A program made the translations under genes and the position numbers. Shown here one piece after another: positions 26,309 to 34,383 of a DNA stretch of 64,000 bases. Below the pieces are notes generated by a model that saw only the letters and a list, made by a program, of their open reading frames with translations, made no database searches and was not told the origin of the DNA. Source of the stretch: CAYTXJ01 sp965613025 (GTDB lineage: Bacteria; Desulfobacterota; DSM-4660; Desulfatiglandales; JALVMZ01); the NCBI GenBank assembly GCA_965613025.1, contig CBFDUE010000001.1, forward strand, positions 62,001 to 126,000, in the 5' to 3' direction. The stretch's first letter is position 1; every line of letters begins with the position of its first letter.

Positions 26309-27933
26309 TAATCAAGAAGATCTGAAAAATCCTCTCTATCTATCTGAGATTCAGAAAGATATCTCTTGGCATAGTCTAAGTAAATCTTTTCCTTTAAAAA
26401 TAGGTCAAATAGATCTCTATCAATGTAATTATCCTGTACCATATTGTGAAGTATCTTTAAAGAGGTAGATAACTTCATTGCCTCCTTATAAGGTCTGTCC
26501 TTGGCAGAGAGAGCCTCAAATACATCTGCAAGGGCAATAATTCGGGATTGAAGGGGAAGTTGGTCTGCCTTAAGTCCATTGGGATAGCCAGAGCCATCTA
26601 ACCTTTCATGATGGGTTGAGGCATAAAATGGCACGCCCTTTATCTTTTTAGGAAAAGGCAACTGAGATAGCATCTTATAGGTTACAACCACATGATTATT
26701 TATTATCTCCCTCTCTTTATCTGTAAGCGTTCCCCTTCTCACTGAAAGCCTTTCCAATTCTTCATCGCTTATAAGGGGCTGTATATTGCCCCCGATCTCT
26801 ATCTTCCGCTTTGCAATATCTCTCAGCCTATTTAGCTCCTCATCCTTTAAGAAATCTCTACCCCTATTGACTTTCTTAAGAAACTCAAATTCCTCATCCA
26901 TCTCCCCCTCTATCCTTCTAAGCTCCTCTTCATCTTTGGGATCGGATGAAGATCTGAATCCCATCTCATATTGTCTCTTTACTAACTCATATCTGAGCTT
27001 TAGTAACTCTATCTTATCCCAGATTCCTTCAAGCTTTGTCCTTTTGTCCACCACATACTCAGGGGTTACAATCTTTCCCACATCATGAAGCCATGCACTC
27101 AGATACAACTCTTTTAGCTGATCTTCACTAAACTCTACCTCTTTAAAGGGCCCCTCTTTTGCCTCATTTATCTTTTCTGCAATCATCTGTGTAAGTGCTG
27201 AAACCCTGCCTATATGGCCGGCAGTATAAGGGGATTTTTCATCAATTGCTGAAGCAATGGTCTTAATGAAGGCATAGAATAGATCTTCCAGCTCTTTTAT
27301 GAGCTGTCTGTTGGTTAGGGCAACTGCAGCCTGGGAGGCAAGGGCCTGCCCCATCCTTTCAGATTCATCTGAAAATGGGATCACTTCACCAGTATCTGGA
27401 TCCATTGCATTTATTAGCTGTATGACCCCTATAATATCATCTTCATGATTCCTGAGGGGGATGACTAACATGGATTTAGACCTATAACCTGTCTTCTTAT
27501 CAAATTCCTTAGTCCCTCTAAAATCAAACTGCTCTGTATTATAGACATCTTCAATATTTACACTCTCACCCTTTATGGCAACATATGCACTCACATTGGA
27601 AAAATTAGGACTTCCGTCAGCATGCCTTAGTTTCACAGGCTCCCATGTAATCTTTCCACTCTTTCCCCCCATCCTCACATTAAGGGTGTCATTCTGAACA
27701 ATACTGAAATTTAATACCATATTCTCTTCATCCAAAAGATATAGGGTGCCTCCATCTGAATTGGTCATATTTCTGGCCTCTTGGACTATCATCTCAAGCA
27801 GTCTGTCTATATCCTTTTCCTTAGATAGGGCAAGACAGATATCTGAAAATGCAGATACCCTTTGAACAAGATTATCTACATAGTCTCTTAGATATTCCGG
27901 TATCCCCTCCTTACCTTGACTCTCTAATCCCAT
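26308..27933 (-). CDS. GAF - HD-GYP domain protein with a large coiled insertion
   Basis: This is a probable signalling phosphodiesterase for cyclic dinucleotides. The 541-residue protein has a GAF domain (about 30-205) and an HD-GYP domain with HDVGKI (near 280) and HHERLDGSGYPNGL (near 455). Between these motifs is a charged helical insertion of about 115 residues (roughly 305-420), much longer than in ordinary HD-GYP domains, which may modulate activity. No membrane helix is seen, so it is cytosolic. Its stop codon lies at the edge of repeat copy A. It starts 8 bp after the small secreted protein gene. Confidence 0.9.
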   Translation of the reverse strand: MGLESQGKEGIPEYLRDYVDNLVQRVSAFSDICLALSKEKDIDRLLEMIVQEARNMTNSDGGTLYLLDEENMVLNFSIVQNDTLNVRMGGKSGKITWEPVKLRHADGSPNFSNVSAYVAIKGESVNIEDVYNTEQFDFRGTKEFDKKTGYRSKSMLVIPLRNHEDDIIGVIQLINAMDPDTGEVIPFSDESERMGQALASQAAVALTNRQLIKELEDLFYAFIKTIASAIDEKSPYTAGHIGRVSALTQMIAEKINEAKEGPFKEVEFSEDQLKELYLSAWLHDVGKIVTPEYVVDKRTKLEGIWDKIELLKLRYELVKRQYEMGFRSSSDPKDEEELRRIEGEMDEEFEFLKKVNRGRDFLKDEELNRLRDIAKRKIEIGGNIQPLISDEELERLSVRRGTLTDKEREIINNHVVVTYKMLSQLPFPKKIKGVPFYASTHHERLDGSGYPNGLKADQLPLQSRIIALADVFEALSAKDRPYKEAMKLSTSLKILHNMVQDNYIDRDLFDLFLKEKIYLDYAKRYLSESQIDREDFSDLLD

Positions 27934-27941
27934 ATTCTCCT

Positions 27942-28253
27942 CTACGTCTCTTTTAAATCTTCATCCTCTTCTCTGTTAAATCTCTTAAGCTCCCTCTTAA
28001 GCCTCTCAATCTCCTTCTTAAGCCATGGTATCACCTCATCTCTCATCTTCTTATCCATCTTCTGCTCCATCTCTTTAAGCTCTTTAAGCAGATCTTGGAG
28101 CTCTTCTTTAAGATCTCTAAATTGATCCTCAAATCTTATACTCTTTGGAAAAGAAGATATATCTTTGGAATAACAATTGCTTATGTTAAAGGAGACAAAA
28201 AGTGATATTAAAATTAAATAGATTAAAAATCTCTTAATTTTACACATATTCAC
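27942..28253 (-). CDS. Small secreted coiled-coil protein, unknown function
   Basis: I do not recognise this 103-residue protein. It has an N-terminal signal peptide (KRFLIYLILISLFVSFNISNC, possibly a lipoprotein-like Cys near residue 27) and a mature part that is almost entirely a charged coiled coil (FRDLKEELQDLLKELKEMEQKM, then WLKKEIERLKRELKRF; partial quotes). It lies just upstream of the HD-GYP gene with an 8 bp gap, so the two may be cotranscribed. Repeat copy B separates it from the HDIG gene upstream. Confidence 0.7.
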   Translation of the reverse strand: MNMCKIKRFLIYLILISLFVSFNISNCYSKDISSFPKSIRFEDQFRDLKEELQDLLKELKEMEQKMDKKMRDEVIPWLKKEIERLKRELKRFNREEDEDLKET

Positions 28254-28272
28254 ATTAACTTATAAATCTTTT

Positions 28273-28391
28273 GAGACCTTTGCATAACCCCTTTACGCTG
28301 GGGGTTACACCCCCAGACCCCCCAAAAATTAACTTAAAATAACCCATAATTACAGCTTTTTTATGAGAGCTTTGAAAAATTCAAAGCTCTC
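28273..28391 (-). repeat. Dispersed MITE-like repeat, copy B (119 bp) with 11 bp target duplication
   Basis: The copy has the same order as copy A but lacks the CCGACCC part (internal deletion of about 35 bp). It is flanked by exact direct repeats ATAAATCTTTT (28262-28272 and 28392-28402), the mark of a recent insertion. Its hairpin end (28365-28391) encodes the last residues and leads into the stop codon of the HDIG protein. Confidence 0.93.
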
Positions 28392-28954
28392 ATAAATCTT
28401 TTAATATCCTCTGGCCTAAAATCAAGATAATTAAAGATCTTCTCTTCTACCTTTCTACATAACATAAAATTCTTCTCAATCCTATCACATATCGCAGGAT
28501 CATCCTTACCGTATTTGTCAAGGATATAGCTTAGCCTTTCATCCAGGCTCACCACCTCCTCTCCATTTACCCTCTTATCTGCATAATAGACTATCTGCAC
28601 CTCATCTATATCATCATAAGGGTCAAATCTATTAAGGACAATGTGATATCTGACTATCTGAGAGATCTTATCCAGGCCATGCTCTTTGCAGATCCGAGCA
28701 CCTTCCTCTGCATGATCCTTTTCAGTTCCAATACATCGGTGTTTTGCAATATCATGAAGCAGTGCCCCGGCGCTGACAAGCGGAAATGAAAGCCCAAAGT
28801 TGAGATTTTTTAATATAAATGTGGCAATCCTTTCTACCACAATTGAATGCCTCATGATATGCAAAGGCATATCATGATATTTCATCAACCAGATGCACTC
28901 TTCAAATGATGGTATCATGGCAATTAAGATACATTTCTTGAAACTGAGGTTCAA
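28361..28954 (-). CDS. HDIG-domain metal-dependent phosphohydrolase; C-terminus rewritten by a repeat
   Basis: The 197-residue protein belongs to the HD superfamily: an early His in MRHSIVVERIATF, GALLHDIAKHR as the HD motif, then DHAEEGARI and VRYHIVLNRF. The substrate is unknown; relatives act on nucleotides or related phosphates. The TTG at 28954 gives 197 residues; an ATG 12 codons in (MIPSFEEC) is an alternative. The last nine residues (RALNFSKLS) are encoded by repeat copy B. Using the target duplication to rebuild the older sequence, the protein would have ended DIKRFIS and stop, so the insertion swapped two residues for ten without breaking the domain. Confidence 0.85.
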   Translation of the reverse strand: MNLSFKKCILIAMIPSFEECIWLMKYHDMPLHIMRHSIVVERIATFILKNLNFGLSFPLVSAGALLHDIAKHRCIGTEKDHAEEGARICKEHGLDKISQIVRYHIVLNRFDPYDDIDEVQIVYYADKRVNGEEVVSLDERLSYILDKYGKDDPAICDRIEKNFMLCRKVEEKIFNYLDFRPEDIKRFMRALNFSKLS

Positions 28955-28960
28955 TAATTA

Positions 28961-29992
28961 TTAATGATCTTTTTTGCTGTCATTGCTTGGAAGCTTTATC
29001 TTTCCAATAAACATAAGTGATCCCAGATCAGATAAAAGTGATCCCACTGTCTCTATTGCCTTTCTGAATCTGGTATTCCTGATATATCTCCACCTCTTAT
29101 CAATGGAAAAGTGCTCAGGGAGAGATAGGTTATGAAAGATGGGCAGTTTTCCTCTTTTAATATCAGAGGAGTGGACCCGAATCCAGCCATCTCCAAAAGG
29201 AATAACATCCATTACATACTGAATAAAGACCTGCCCCATATCAAATACCCTTCCTATTACCCTGGATGCCCCCCTTCCCAAGGAACCAATTGTGGAATCT
29301 GGAACCACCTCTAAGAGATTCCAGATTCCCAGCACAAGATCCTTTGTAATATGAACAATACTATTGCATACTCCCTGAAACAGATCATAAAATAGTGCTT
29401 TTTTAAGCTTTCTAAAAGGATAGACAATCCTATCCCATATCCCCTTGATCTTTTTAGAGGAGAATATACCAAAGCTTATTCCATCACCCAGATCCTTAAA
29501 AAAATCCCTGATAGATGCAAAAAGCCCCCTTCTCCTTGATCTGTGTATATTCCCATCCCTGCCCTTCCAGTAAAATTCTGCACCTTGAATAAGATCCTTA
29601 AGTAAATTTTTAAAATTGAGATACGCATCAGCCAAATCCTTCCAGATTCTTTTACCAAATGTCTTCTGATCCGTATCTTCCATCTCTACCCTATCTGAGT
29701 TAAAGTAATAATCATCTCCTCCTGGTGCACTCAATAGCTGATCTTCCATATAGACCTTTAGACCATAAAGAGGAAGATTGATATTCCCTATATGGGAAAT
29801 TTCTTCCTCTCTTCTGATATACAAATCATAATAACCTATCAGGGTGGGAACCCTTTTGACAGTATAATCTTTTGATGTATCTGAGCCTATGGTAGAGTTC
29901 AGAATATCTGTAAAAGAATCCTTCTTTACTCTCACTGAGACTCTACCTTCAACCTGGGACTTGATATGAGGATTTAATTCATATATCTTCAT
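28961..29992 (-). CDS. Protein of unknown function, 343 residues
   Basis: I do not recognise a family. The frame is long, starts with a clear ATG (MKIYELNPHIKSQ) and has normal codon use. The N-terminal third is polar and mixed alpha/beta; the middle (about 120-260) has several amphipathic or moderately hydrophobic helices rich in Lys/Trp/Phe (IRDFFKDLGDGISFGIF, LVLGIWNLLEVVPDS), and the end is basic. There is no signal peptide and no clear transmembrane helix. It lies 6 bp before the HDIG gene on the same strand, so the two may form a unit. It diverges from pcm. Confidence 0.72.
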   Translation of the reverse strand: MKIYELNPHIKSQVEGRVSVRVKKDSFTDILNSTIGSDTSKDYTVKRVPTLIGYYDLYIRREEEISHIGNINLPLYGLKVYMEDQLLSAPGGDDYYFNSDRVEMEDTDQKTFGKRIWKDLADAYLNFKNLLKDLIQGAEFYWKGRDGNIHRSRRRGLFASIRDFFKDLGDGISFGIFSSKKIKGIWDRIVYPFRKLKKALFYDLFQGVCNSIVHITKDLVLGIWNLLEVVPDSTIGSLGRGASRVIGRVFDMGQVFIQYVMDVIPFGDGWIRVHSSDIKRGKLPIFHNLSLPEHFSIDKRWRYIRNTRFRKAIETVGSLLSDLGSLMFIGKIKLPSNDSKKDH

Positions 29993-30025
29993 GATAAAAC
30001 AATTTAAAGCAAATTAAGTGCCAAA

Positions 30026-30754
30026 ATGAGATTTCTCTCTGCCTTTATTTCATTCATAATCTTTTTCACATATATAACCCCCTGTTTAGGAACGTCTTTC
30101 CACTATTTAAGGGAAAAGATGGTAAGGGAACAGCTTGAGTTCCCTTTAGATGGAAGAACTCCTATCCGTGATAGACGCGTTCTTTGGGCAATGAAGACTG
30201 TTCCACGTCACCTCTTTGTGCGAAAAGAGGATATGTTACGTGCCTATGAAGATCATCCTCTTCCCATAGGATGGGGACAGACCATATCCCAGCCCTATAT
30301 AGTGGCCCTTATGACAGAGATGCTAAAGCTTGCTCCCCATCACAGAGTGCTTGAAATCGGGACAGGCTCAGGCTATCAGGCAGCAGTACTTTCTTTGCTT
30401 TGCAAAGAGGTGTATAGTATAGAGATAATTGAATCCCTTGCTAAAGAGGCAATCAAAAGGCTTCAAAGATTGGGGTATAAAAATATCAGAGTAAAGATAG
30501 GTGATGGATATTATGGCTGGCCAGAATATGCCCCTTTTGATAGGATCATTTTAACCTGTGCCTTTCCCAAGGTGCCTCCTCCACTTATAAAACAGTTAAA
30601 AAGAGGAGGGTTACTCTGCATGCCCTTAGGGCCAAGATATGGTATCCAGTATCTTACAATTTTATTTAAGATGAAGGATGGAAGTTGCAGGATTAAAAAG
30701 GAAACTCCTGTAAGATTTGTCCCCATGATAAGGAAAAAGAATTTATCTGAATAA
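30026..30754 (+). CDS. pcm: Protein-L-isoaspartate O-methyltransferase, probably exported
   Basis: PCMT methylates isoaspartyl residues in damaged proteins, using SAM. The 242-residue protein has the SAM loop VLEIGTGSGYQAAVLSLL and the family motifs PLPIGWGQTISQPYIVALM and DGYYGWPEYAPFDRI. An N-terminal hydrophobic stretch (SAFISFIIFFTYITPCLG) looks like a signal peptide, so the enzyme may act in the periplasm; some Gram-negative bacteria do have exported PCMT. Transport of SAM across the membrane would then be a question. It diverges from the 343-residue unknown gene with a 33 bp gap. Confidence 0.92.
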   Translation: MRFLSAFISFIIFFTYITPCLGTSFHYLREKMVREQLEFPLDGRTPIRDRRVLWAMKTVPRHLFVRKEDMLRAYEDHPLPIGWGQTISQPYIVALMTEMLKLAPHHRVLEIGTGSGYQAAVLSLLCKEVYSIEIIESLAKEAIKRLQRLGYKNIRVKIGDGYYGWPEYAPFDRIILTCAFPKVPPPLIKQLKRGGLLCMPLGPRYGIQYLTILFKMKDGSCRIKKETPVRFVPMIRKKNLSE

Positions 30755-30823
30755 TTTTACAGCCTTATTAATATTAGCTTGACATTAAAAGTTTAAGAAA
30801 AATAATTTAAAAATTTTAGATTT

Positions 30824-30976
30824 GAGAGCTTTGAAAAATTCAAAGCTCTCAGAAAAGAGTTGTAATTATGGGTTATTTTAAGTAAATCTTTGGGGGTCTG
30901 GTCTCCGACCCAGAGGGTCATCCGACCTGGAGGGGGGTGTAACCCCCAGTGTAAAAGGGGGTTATGCAAAGCTCTC
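30824..30976 (+). repeat. Dispersed MITE-like repeat, copy C (153 bp)
   Basis: This is a full-length copy in plus orientation: hairpin 30824-30850, then TAATTATGGGTTATTTTAAG, the paired TCCGACCC / TCCGACC part, GGGGGGTGTAACCCCC and the right end GCAAAGCTCTC at 30976. It is the same length as copy A. Left and right flanks share only an imperfect AGATTT/AGATCT. It lies in the leader of ffh and ends 24 bp before its ATG, so the ffh transcript either crosses it or starts inside it. Confidence 0.9.
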
Positions 30977-31000
30977 AGATCTATAAAATACGGAAGGAAG

Positions 31001-32317
31001 ATGTTTGAGAGGCTAAGTGATAGGTTAAATCGCACATTTAAGAAATTAAAAGGCCAAGGGAAACTCACTGAAAAGAATATCCAGGATGCTCTGAAGGAGG
31101 TTCGGATTGCCCTTCTTGAGGCAGATGTCCACTATAGGATTGTAAAGAGATTTATAGGAAAGATAAAAGAGAGGGCAATTGGGGAAGAGGTCTTAGATAG
31201 TCTAACCCCTACTCAACAGGTCATAAAGATAGTAAATGAAGAGCTTATAAGATTAATGGGTGGGGAAAGGGAGGATCTGAGATTATTGGGAAGACCCCCC
31301 TTTAAGATAATGCTTGTGGGACTTCAGGGATCAGGAAAGACTACCACAGCAGGTAAATTAGCACTCTTTTTGAGAAAGAGGGGAAGGAATCCCATGCTTG
31401 TTCCAGCGGATATCTATAGACCTGCAGCAATTGACCAATTAAAGAAGCTTGCTGATAACATCTCCATGCCCATATATCTTCCTGAAGATGGTATGAAACC
31501 TGAAGATATATGTGAAAAGGCGATTTCCATGACCTCCCATTTTGGCTCAGATACGGTCATAATAGACACTGCAGGTAGATTACATATTGATCAGGAGCTG
31601 ATGGAGGAGCTGGTCAGGATTAAACAGAGAATTGATCCTACAGAGATACTGCTTATTGCGGATGCAATGACAGGGCAAGATGCGGTAAATGTGGCAAGGG
31701 AATTCAATGAAAGGCTAAATATCACAGGGGTCATTCTTACCAAAATGGATGGAGATGCAAGGGGTGGGGCCGCCCTTTCCATAAGGGAGGTAACCCAAAC
31801 CCCAATCAAATTTATAGGCACAGGTGAAAAGTTAAGTGCATTAGAGCCATTTCATCCAGATAGAATGGCATCCAGAATACTTGGCATGGGTGATGTGCTA
31901 TCCCTGATTGAGAAGGCTCAGGAAGAATTTGATGAAAAGATGGCAATAAGATTTCAAGAAAAGTTAAAGAGAAGGGAGTTTGATCTGGAAGATTTCAGGG
32001 ACCAGATACGGCAGATGAAGAAGCTGGGGTCTTTACAGCAGATACTCAGTCTGATTCCTGGACTTGGCCGATTGAAGCAATTGAAGCATATGGAAATTGA
32101 TGATAGAGAGCTTATAAAGATAGAGGCCATTATAAATTCCATGACAAAGGAGGAGAGAAGAAACTATAAGATCATAAATGCCAGTAGAAAAAAGAGGATC
32201 GCAAAGGGAAGTGGCACAAGTGTTCAGGATGTCAACAGATTGTTAAAGAATTTTGCAAAGACAAAGAGAATGATGGAGGAATTTACAAGAAAAGGGTTGC
32301 CAAGTATCTTCAATTAA
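31001..32317 (+). CDS. ffh: Signal recognition particle protein Ffh
   Basis: Ffh binds signal sequences and 4.5S RNA and delivers nascent membrane proteins to FtsY. The protein (438 residues) has the N domain, the GTPase domain with GLQGSGKTTTAGKLA, DTAGR and TKMDGDARGGAALS, and the C-terminal M domain (LGSLQQILSLIPGLGRLKQL). I start it at the ATG at 31001 with GGAAGGA in front; the same frame is open 37 codons upstream but those codons are the repeat (copy C), not protein. It leads the rpsP-khpA-rimM-trmD run. Confidence 0.97.
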   Translation: MFERLSDRLNRTFKKLKGQGKLTEKNIQDALKEVRIALLEADVHYRIVKRFIGKIKERAIGEEVLDSLTPTQQVIKIVNEELIRLMGGEREDLRLLGRPPFKIMLVGLQGSGKTTTAGKLALFLRKRGRNPMLVPADIYRPAAIDQLKKLADNISMPIYLPEDGMKPEDICEKAISMTSHFGSDTVIIDTAGRLHIDQELMEELVRIKQRIDPTEILLIADAMTGQDAVNVAREFNERLNITGVILTKMDGDARGGAALSIREVTQTPIKFIGTGEKLSALEPFHPDRMASRILGMGDVLSLIEKAQEEFDEKMAIRFQEKLKRREFDLEDFRDQIRQMKKLGSLQQILSLIPGLGRLKQLKHMEIDDRELIKIEAIINSMTKEERRNYKIINASRKKRIAKGSGTSVQDVNRLLKNFAKTKRMMEEFTRKGLPSIFN

Positions 32318-32351
32318 TTAATACTAATTAAGGAGGTAGAGAAAAGAGGGA

Positions 32352-32594
32352 ATGGCTGTAAGAATAAGATTAACTCGCATGGGCGCTAAAAAGAGACCGT
32401 TTTATAGGATAATAGCAGCGAATTCAGAGTCTCCAAGAGACGGAAAATTTTTAGAGATCTTAGGATATTATGACCCTAAAAAAGATCCTCCTGAAATTAA
32501 GGTAGATGCACAAAAGGTAAAATATTGGCTTGAAAAAGGCGCAAAACTTACAGAAGCAGCAGGGGCAATACTAAAAAGAGAGGGTATAATTTAG
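32352..32594 (+). CDS. rpsP: Ribosomal protein bS16
   Basis: This is an 80-residue small-subunit protein with the family start MAVRIRLTRMGAKKRPFYRI and GRFLE-like ILGYYDPKKDPPE. AAGGAGG (32331-32337) lies a little far from the ATG, but AAAAGAGGG is closer. It follows ffh by 34 bp in the usual order. Confidence 0.98.
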   Translation: MAVRIRLTRMGAKKRPFYRIIAANSESPRDGKFLEILGYYDPKKDPPEIKVDAQKVKYWLEKGAKLTEAAGAILKREGII

Positions 32595-32650
32595 ATCAGT
32601 TAATTTTAGATGTGGTGTTGAAGTGAATAAAAATAGGTAGGAGGAGGAAT

Positions 32651-32887
32651 ATGGAGATGAAAGATTTAGTGGCTTATATGGCAAAGGCTTTAGTGGATCA
32701 TCCGGAACAGGTAAAGGTCACTGAAATTCAAGGGGAGCAGACATCAGTAATTGAGCTCAAAGTGGCCAAAGAGGATCTGGGAAAGATCATTGGAAAGCAG
32801 GGAAGGACCGCACGGGCTATGAGGACTATTCTGAGTGCAGCCTCTACCAAGATCAATAAGAGGTGTGTCTTAGAGATTATTGAATAG
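32651..32887 (+). CDS. khpA: KH-domain RNA-binding protein KhpA
   Basis: The 78-residue single KH domain protein has the GXXG loop in KIIGKQGRTARAMRTIL. KhpA proteins form a complex with KhpB (also encoded here, at 15.8 kb) and bind many RNAs. The start is the ATG at 32651 with GGAGGAGG just upstream. It overlaps rimM by 8 bp. Confidence 0.96.
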   Translation: MEMKDLVAYMAKALVDHPEQVKVTEIQGEQTSVIELKVAKEDLGKIIGKQGRTARAMRTILSAASTKINKRCVLEIIE

Positions 32888-33425
32888 TCCTAAACAGCCA
32901 TCCCCTGAGCGGCTGGTCTTAATAGCTAAGATAACCCGTCCCCATGGTCTGGATGGGTGTGTAAGGATTCAGTCGTTTGCCTGTTCAGAGGATTCCTTTT
33001 TATCCTCAGGAAGTGTCTATATAAGACCAGAGGGAAAGGATTATTATTTTGAATACAGGGTCTTAGATATCAGACCCCATAAAAATGTCTATCTTCTTAG
33101 ACTTGAAGGGGTAGGTTCTCGCACTCAGGCTGAATCGCTCAGAGGTGCTTCCATCTTTGTGGATAAGAGGAATCTTAAAAAGGAAGAAGGGGAATATTTC
33201 TGGTTTGAGATCCTGGGTATGAAGGTCTATCTTCAGGATGGAAAGTATATAGGAACAGTAAAGAATATAATGGAAACGGGCAGCAACGATGTATTTGTTA
33301 TAAGAAGAGGGGAAAAGGAGATCCTTATTCCTGCAATTGAAGATGTAATAAGGAATATAGATCTAAAAGAGGGGAAGATAATTGTAGAACTCTTAGAGGG
33401 AATGGGCGAGATATATGAGATTTGA
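32880..33425 (+). CDS. rimM: 16S rRNA processing protein RimM
   Basis: RimM assists maturation of the 30S head around uS19. The 181-residue protein has the N-terminal RimM domain (IAKITRPHGLDGCVRIQSF) and the C-terminal PRC-barrel (YFWFEILGMKVYLQDGKYIG, SNDVFVIRRGEKEILIP). The likely start is a TTG at 32880 that overlaps the khpA stop, which implies translational coupling; no strong ribosome site is visible. It overlaps trmD by 11 bp. Confidence 0.93.
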   Translation: MNSPKQPSPERLVLIAKITRPHGLDGCVRIQSFACSEDSFLSSGSVYIRPEGKDYYFEYRVLDIRPHKNVYLLRLEGVGSRTQAESLRGASIFVDKRNLKKEEGEYFWFEILGMKVYLQDGKYIGTVKNIMETGSNDVFVIRRGEKEILIPAIEDVIRNIDLKEGKIIVELLEGMGEIYEI

Positions 33426-34155
33426 TATATTAACCCTATTTCCAGAAATCTTTTCAGGCCTTATCAGTAGTGGTGTATTGGGAAGGGCTGTTAAAAAAGG
33501 GATCTTGGAGATCAATCTTATAAATATCAGGGATTTTGGCTGTGGGCCTCATAAGATAGTAGATGATAGGCCCTTTGGTGGTGGAGCAGGGATGGTGATG
33601 AAGGTATCGCCCATATATAAGGCACTTAAATCCATAGAGCTGCTTAGTGGTAGATCAGTTGTTATAATGCTAAGCCCTCAGGGAGAGCTGTTTGATCAGG
33701 ATATGGCAAGAGAATTGCTTTCATTTAAGCAGATTGTTTTAATATGTGGTAGATATGAAGGAGTGGATGAAAGGGTGAGATTATATTATGTGGACAGGGA
33801 GATATCCATAGGTGACTATATACTGAGTGGGGGTGAATTGGCCGCAATGGTGATAATAGATGTGATTGGAAGGCTGATTCCTGGGGTATTACACAGCAAA
33901 GATTCTCTGAGTGAAGAGACATTTAGCAATGGCCTTTTAAAATATCCCCAATATACACGTCCCAGAGAATTTGATGGTAAAAAGGTGCCTGAAGTGCTTC
34001 TATCGGGAGATCATGAAAGGATAAAGAGATGGAGGAGGAAGGAGTCCTTAAAGAGGACACTGCTTAGAAGACCTGAATTACTTAAAAAGGCTCTATTAAG
34101 TGATCAAGATAAAAAGGTATTAGAAGAGTTAAAAAGGGAGCTAAATATATCGTGA
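33415..34155 (+). CDS. trmD: tRNA (guanine37-N1)-methyltransferase TrmD
   Basis: TrmD makes m1G37 in tRNAs that read CNN codons, with SAM bound in a trefoil knot. The 246-residue protein shows FDILTLFPEIFSG, GGGAGMVMKVSPIY and the knot motif GDYILSGGELAAMVIIDV. It is full length and ends NIS-stop. The stop TGA lies directly before repeat copy D; before that insertion the TGA would have overlapped the GTG start of the next methyltransferase. Confidence 0.98.
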   Translation: MRFDILTLFPEIFSGLISSGVLGRAVKKGILEINLINIRDFGCGPHKIVDDRPFGGGAGMVMKVSPIYKALKSIELLSGRSVVIMLSPQGELFDQDMARELLSFKQIVLICGRYEGVDERVRLYYVDREISIGDYILSGGELAAMVIIDVIGRLIPGVLHSKDSLSEETFSNGLLKYPQYTRPREFDGKKVPEVLLSGDHERIKRWRRKESLKRTLLRRPELLKKALLSDQDKKVLEELKRELNIS

Positions 34156-34156
34156 C

Positions 34157-34381
34157 AAGGGCTTTGAATTTTTCAAAGCTCTCATAAAAAAGCTGTAAAT
34201 GGAATCTGTCATTGCGAGGGTCTTAAAAGACCCGAAGCAATCTATAAAAGGTATGAGATTGCTTCGCTTCGCTCGCAATGACAGGGGTCTGGTCTCCGAC
34301 CTGGAGGGTCATCCGACCCGGAAGGTCTCCGACCCGGAGGGGGGTGTAACCCCCAGTGTAAAAAAGTTATGCAAAAGTCTC
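34157..34381 (+). repeat. Dispersed MITE-like repeat, copy D (225 bp), composite, with 8 bp target duplication
   Basis: This copy starts with a diverged hairpin (34157-34183) and ends with GCAAAAGTCTC. Its middle is replaced by a second, 77 bp inverted repeat and it has a doubled TCCGACC module. Exact direct repeats CGTGACAA lie at 34151-34158 and 34383-34390. They contain the trmD stop codon on one side and the GTG start of the next gene on the other. Confidence 0.9.
34207..34283. repeat. Nested inverted repeat (REP-like) inside copy D
   Basis: A 77 bp unit has perfect 12 bp ends TGTCATTGCGAG / CTCGCAATGACA and a second inner pair CGAAGCAATCT / AGATTGCTTCG. Repeats with this TCATTGCGAG...GAAGCAATC look are widespread in many anaerobic and deltaproteobacterial genomes. 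Its presence inside copy D suggests insertion of one repeat type into another or template switching. Confidence 0.85.
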
Positions 34382-34383
34382 GC

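Noticed and set aside
30890..31000. Apparent 37-residue N-terminal extension of Ffh
   Set aside because: These codons are the right part of repeat copy C; the same translated string appears at copy A, and Ffh normally begins at MFERLSDRL with its own ribosome site.
34207..34283. CRISPR-like repeat
   Set aside because: It is a single palindromic unit with no regular array of spacers.
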